9,348 bases of DNA from Candidatus Nanopelagicales bacterium (GTDB taxonomy: Bacteria > Actinomycetota > Actinomycetes > S36-B12 > UBA10799). The translations under genes and the position numbers were made by a program. The notes under the pieces were generated by a model. The model made no database searches. It saw only the letters and a list, made by a program, of their open reading frames with translations, and was not told where the DNA came from. The stretch is from NCBI GenBank assembly GCA_025455985.1, contig JALOLM010000051.1, forward strand, positions 1 through 9,348, given 5' to 3'. Shown here in pieces: positions 6,719 to 9,348 of the stretch (within the stretch, counting starts at the first letter, position 1; every line of letters begins with the position of its first letter).

Positions 6719-6724
6719 TAGACT
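6719..6724 (+). promoter_or_regulatory. Candidate -10 element before the 6764 gene
   Basis: TAGACT fits TANNNT and lies in the 82-base gap after the dehydrogenase gene. Initiation around 6731 would give a leader of roughly 32 bases that begins just before a hairpin and contains the Shine-Dalgarno. No good -35 is visible (ccatct at 6696-6701). Read-through from the upstream unit is an alternative. Confidence 0.4.
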
Positions 6725-6733
6725 GGAGATGTC

Positions 6734-6749
6734 GGGTTCGGGGGAACCC
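6734..6749 (+). other. Leader hairpin upstream of the 6764 gene
   Basis: GGGTTC (6734-6739) and GAACCC (6744-6749) form a perfect 6-bp stem with a GGGG loop. It ends three bases before the G-rich ribosome binding site at 6753-6758. There is no T-run, so it is unlikely to be a terminator for the dehydrogenase gene. It may affect translation initiation or mRNA stability. Confidence 0.4.
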
Positions 6750-6763
6750 TCTGGGGGGCGACC

Positions 6764-8911
6764 ATGCAGCGCCACTACGCGCAGCGCTTGGCCGAGTCCC
6801 CGATCGACCGCAGCCCCGAGGACATCTTCGCCGCAACGGTCGAGAACGATACGGTGCCGCCCTCCAGGGCGCGCGTGTACGCGGTCGTCCTGTCCGCCCT
6901 CGCCGCCTTCTCCACGTGCCTGTTGCTGGTCGCCTTCAGCGCTCGTGGCCAGTTGTTCGGGGCGCCTTTGTCAGTGGTGGGTCCACCGGTCATGGTCTCC
7001 AGCTTGATCGACGACCTCGGCTCACAGGTCGTCGTCCGCCAAACCGTCGACGAGACGGCCGCCCTCGCAGACCTCGACGAAGGCAGGTCACGAGCGGTTC
7101 TGGTCGTGGACCTCAGCACAACCACGGACGTCCTAGTCATCCCGGCCGGCCAGAACGAACGAGCCGAAGCGGCGCTCGTGAATGAGTTGCGAGCCGCCCA
7201 GGCCCTGCGGGGGCGGTCGTTGGAGGTGCAACGGCGCGATCTCGGCAGAAGCCCGAGGACAGTGCAGGATCTGTCTTCAGGGGCACTCGTCGTGGGCTTC
7301 CTCATCGCGGCACTAGTTTCCCTGGGCGCGGGGCGGGGTGCCCACAGGGTTCACCGACATGCGACGGCGGTGCTGGCACTGTCGCTGGGCGCGGTCGCCA
7401 TCGGCTCGGCATTACTGGCGGGGTGGATGGCCGCAGTATGGCTCGTGATGGCTGTGGCGATGGCCGTGGTCCTGACCCTCGCCCTTGAGGCCCTGTTCGG
7501 CTGGACCGGTTTCGCCGCGGCTGCCGCACTCTGCCTGACCGTGGTCTGGCCGTCCGCCCTCGGTGTTGATCACCTGTTCCTGCCGGTGTGGATGCAGACG
7601 GGCTGGCACTGGTCGCCCACGGGTTCGGCTGCCAGCGCGGTCCTCTCAGCGATGGTCTACGGAAGCGCCGGCCTGTTGCATCACGGCCTACAGATGATGG
7701 TCTGGCTGGTCGGGGGCGGCTTGGCACTGTGTCTCGCCCGCCGCTCCCCGCGCCGGATCAACGGGCAGGCATCCGTCGGCCGGGGGCGGATCGGGGCCAT
7801 CGTGGCGGGCTTCACGGTTCTGCTTCTGGGCGCGGTCGCCCTGGCGCCCGGGTCGGTTGTCGCAGACTCGTCATCGGCACCCCTTGCACCCAACCGGCTT
7901 TCGCCGTGTACCCGGACCCCTGAGGTCGATTCGGTCGCCGATCTCAACCGGATCGCCAGCATGCCGGGCAACGCCTACTTCGCCGGTGCCGATGTGGGTA
8001 CGGACGTCACTCTGTCCGACGGACGCAGGCTGTGGCTGTTCGGCGACACGCTGCGCGAGAACGCCGGGCTCGTCCGGAACTCGATGCTCGTGGCCGACGA
8101 CCGGTGCCTTTACGCAGTCGTCCCAGCAGATGGCGGCGCCGTGATCCCAGACCGCCCACAATCCCAGGTCGGCTATTGGCCAATGTCCGTCGCGGCGATC
8201 AGCCGCCCCGGCTACGACCTCGTGCCAGTGTGGGCAGAACGGGTCAGGCAGTTGGGATCCGGGGTCTTCGACTTCGAAACGCTGGGGCCGTCGGTTGCCC
8301 TGTTCGTCGTGCGGCCCGGAGACGTCCCGCAGTTGGTGGCCATGAAGGACCTCACCCCCGACACTGCTGACGTGCAGCAACCCGTGTGGGGCGCGGCATC
8401 GGCTGTGGACGGCGACTGGGTGTATCTCTACGGGACGGCCAACGCAGGCGACACATGGGGCTTCTCGGTACAGGTTGCGCGACTTCATGTCGACGACCTG
8501 CTCGAACCCACACACATGCAGTATTGGGACGGCTTCGACTGGAGCGAGTCTGCCGGCTCGGCTGCTCAGGTGATCCCGGCGGCAGGCGGCACGTCGCAGA
8601 TCTTCAGCGTGTTCCAGCAGGACGAAACCTGGTACGCGGTGTCCAAGCAGGATGAGTTCCTCGGCTCGTACCTGCGCGTCTGGATTGCCACGGCCCCCAC
8701 CGGTCCTTTCTACGCCGGACCCGTCCTGGCGATCCTGCCATCAGATCTCGCCGCTGGGCACTTCACGTACATGGCCCTCGCGCACCCTGAGGTGCTCCCC
8801 GAGGACAACAGCATGGTGGTCTCCTACAGCCGCAACGACGTCAACCTGCAGCACATCGTCGACGACCCGGTGCAATACCGGCCTCGGTTCCTACGCGTGT
8901 GGTTCCCCTGA
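6764..8911 (+). CDS. Membrane protein: ABC-2-like half fused to DUF4185-like propeller
   Basis: I recognise the parts of this 715-residue protein but no named family for the whole. TM1 is at about 38-60. A 110-residue soluble loop follows, with a region like that of ABC-2/YhgE-type membrane proteins (ALADLDEGRSRAVLVVDLS). Further segments lie at about 173-190, 201-222, 223-245, 246-266 and 302-325, and a final one at 343-366. The C-terminal part (about 385-715) resembles DUF4185/DUF5005, glycosidase-like propellers: DVGTDVTLSDGRRLWLFGDT (410-429), DWVYLYGTA, VARLHVDDLL, a YWDG motif, and YRPRFLRVWF at the end. Cys382 and Cys448 could form a disulfide. The propeller should be outside the cell. 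The ATG at 6764 has a G-rich run five bases upstream. No ATP-binding partner is in view, so transport is not supported. Possible roles include glycan or wall-polymer binding. Confidence 0.75.
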   Translation: MQRHYAQRLAESPIDRSPEDIFAATVENDTVPPSRARVYAVVLSALAAFSTCLLLVAFSARGQLFGAPLSVVGPPVMVSSLIDDLGSQVVVRQTVDETAALADLDEGRSRAVLVVDLSTTTDVLVIPAGQNERAEAALVNELRAAQALRGRSLEVQRRDLGRSPRTVQDLSSGALVVGFLIAALVSLGAGRGAHRVHRHATAVLALSLGAVAIGSALLAGWMAAVWLVMAVAMAVVLTLALEALFGWTGFAAAAALCLTVVWPSALGVDHLFLPVWMQTGWHWSPTGSAASAVLSAMVYGSAGLLHHGLQMMVWLVGGGLALCLARRSPRRINGQASVGRGRIGAIVAGFTVLLLGAVALAPGSVVADSSSAPLAPNRLSPCTRTPEVDSVADLNRIASMPGNAYFAGADVGTDVTLSDGRRLWLFGDTLRENAGLVRNSMLVADDRCLYAVVPADGGAVIPDRPQSQVGYWPMSVAAISRPGYDLVPVWAERVRQLGSGVFDFETLGPSVALFVVRPGDVPQLVAMKDLTPDTADVQQPVWGAASAVDGDWVYLYGTANAGDTWGFSVQVARLHVDDLLEPTHMQYWDGFDWSESAGSAAQVIPAAGGTSQIFSVFQQDETWYAVSKQDEFLGSYLRVWIATAPTGPFYAGPVLAILPSDLAAGHFTYMALAHPEVLPEDNSMVVSYSRNDVNLQHIVDDPVQYRPRFLRVWFP

Positions 8912-8914
8912 TGG

Positions 8915-8937
8915 ACGGCCTCAGCCGTGCGGTCTTT
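8915..8937 (+). terminator. Weak hairpin after the propeller fusion gene
   Basis: ACGGC (8915-8919) pairs with GCCGT (8924-8928) over a CTCA loop. The hairpin starts four bases after the TGA stop and is followed by gcggtcttt, which holds only a short T-run. It could help end the rightward transcript, but the stem is short. Confidence 0.35.
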
Positions 8938-8980
8938 CGGTGACCAGACGCCCAGTGAGTGGTCCAGGTTTCACCGAAAG
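8934..8980. terminator. Inverted repeat in convergent gap, possible bidirectional terminator
   Basis: CTTTCGGTGA (8934-8943) and TCACCGAAAG (8971-8980) are perfect 10-bp inverted copies separated by 27 bases, in which ACCA (8943-8946) and TGGT (8960-8963) may extend pairing. The site lies between two converging genes, where a terminator for both strands is expected. There is no classic U-tract on either side, and the loop is long, so a protein-binding site is an alternative. Confidence 0.45.
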
Positions 8981-9029
8981 GCACCGGCGTGGCTCAGCCC
9001 AGGCCGGCTTGAGGTCGGATTTGCCTAAC

Positions 9030-9043
9030 GCGGCCAGAGCCGC
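9030..9043 (-). terminator. Weak hairpin just after proS stop
   Basis: On the minus strand GCGGC (9043-9039) and GCCGC (9034-9030) form a 5-bp stem with a four-base loop, starting two bases after the proS stop at 9046. The following bases (GTTAGGC) do not give a U-run, so this is a tentative terminator. Together with the 8934-8980 repeat it accounts for most structure in the gap. Confidence 0.3.
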
Positions 9044-9045
9044 AG

Positions 9046-9348
9046 TCAGCGGCCGCAGGCGCGCAGAACCTCGGCCACAGCCGAGCCCACGGGCACTTCC
9101 TCACGCACCCCGCTGGCCCGGTGCTTGATCTCTACCATGCCGTCGGCCAGACGTTTGCCGACCACCAGGATCGTCGGGATCCCGAGCAACTCGGAGTCGT
9201 TGAACTTCACACCCGGGGATGCCTTGCGGTCGTCGTACAACACCCGCACACCCTCATCCTCGAGCGCCAGACCGATCTCCTCAGCGGTACTGAACACGGC
9301 CGGGTCCTTGCCCGTGGCCACGATGTGCACATCCGCCGGGGCGACCTC
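9046..9348 (-). CDS. proS: Prolyl-tRNA synthetase, C-terminal part
   Basis: Prolyl-tRNA synthetase charges tRNA-Pro with proline in the cytoplasm. Only the last 100 codons are in the window. The frame stays open to the right edge and begins EVAPADVHIVATGKD, so the GTG at 9330 is an internal Val and not a start. The visible part is the alpha/beta anticodon-binding domain of class II synthetases. It contains LEDEGVRVLYDDRKASPGVKFNDSELLGIP and VVGKRLADGMVEIKHR, patterns typical of bacterial ProS. The gene converges on the propeller fusion gene with a 134-base gap. Leftward proS to the right of the rimP-linked ferritin-like pair agrees with a gene order I recall from mycobacteria, which supports the actinobacterial assignment. 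Confidence 0.92.
   Translation of the reverse strand, partial: EVAPADVHIVATGKDPAVFSTAEEIGLALEDEGVRVLYDDRKASPGVKFNDSELLGIPTILVVGKRLADGMVEIKHRASGVREEVPVGSAVAEVLRACGR

Noticed and set aside
6682..6763. Rho-independent terminator after the dehydrogenase gene
   Set aside because: The only hairpin (6734-6749) is followed by a G-rich ribosome binding site, not a T-run.
7871..8515. 214-codon open frame on the minus strand within the fusion gene
   Set aside because: It overlaps the conserved propeller region fully, has no family motifs, and its composition is that of an antisense frame.
9046..9330. A complete small gene starting with GTG at 9330
   Set aside because: The frame is open to the window edge and the upstream residues EVAPAD continue the prolyl-tRNA synthetase pattern, so this is only the 3' part of proS.

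Overview
This is a chromosomal housekeeping segment from a high-GC Gram-positive bacterium, most likely an actinomycete. The evidence is strong G/C bias at third codon positions, TANNNT-type -10 boxes, and the gene order infB, ylxR, nusA, rimP (leftward), a pair of small rightward genes resembling the rimP-adjacent DUF4439 pair of mycobacteria, and then leftward proS. NusA also has the short actinobacterial form without C-terminal acidic repeats. I cannot name the genus.

Left half (7-4684, minus strand): a translation and transcription-factor operon read rimP > nusA > ylxR > infB. RimP matures the 30S subunit, NusA is the elongation and termination factor, YlxR is a small RNA-binding protein, and IF-2 delivers initiator tRNA. 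rimP and nusA overlap by one base. ylxR and infB follow after short gaps, and ylxR may have its own internal promoter. IF-2 carries a long Pro/Ala/Gly/Arg-rich linker with 12-residue tandem repeats.

The 51-base divergent gap (4685-4735) holds two back-to-back -10-like elements joined by a perfect 12-bp palindrome. The rightward transcript is probably leaderless.

Right half (4736-8911, plus strand): a compact three-gene unit comes first. It encodes a Tat/lipoprotein-type protein with ferritin-like iron motifs, a DUF4439 ferritin-like protein (ATGA overlap), and a lipoprotein PQQ-dependent sugar dehydrogenase whose Shine-Dalgarno overlaps the preceding stop codon. After 82 bases with a possible promoter and a leader hairpin comes a 715-residue protein. 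It joins an ABC-2-like membrane half to an extracytoplasmic DUF4185/DUF5005-like beta-propeller. This fusion, and its position next to a secreted PQQ propeller enzyme and a ferritin-like pair, is the most unusual part of the window.

Right edge: a 134-base convergent gap with several inverted repeats, then the 3' end of proS on the minus strand, cut by the window end. I saw no RNA genes, insertion sequences, phage genes or CRISPR arrays.
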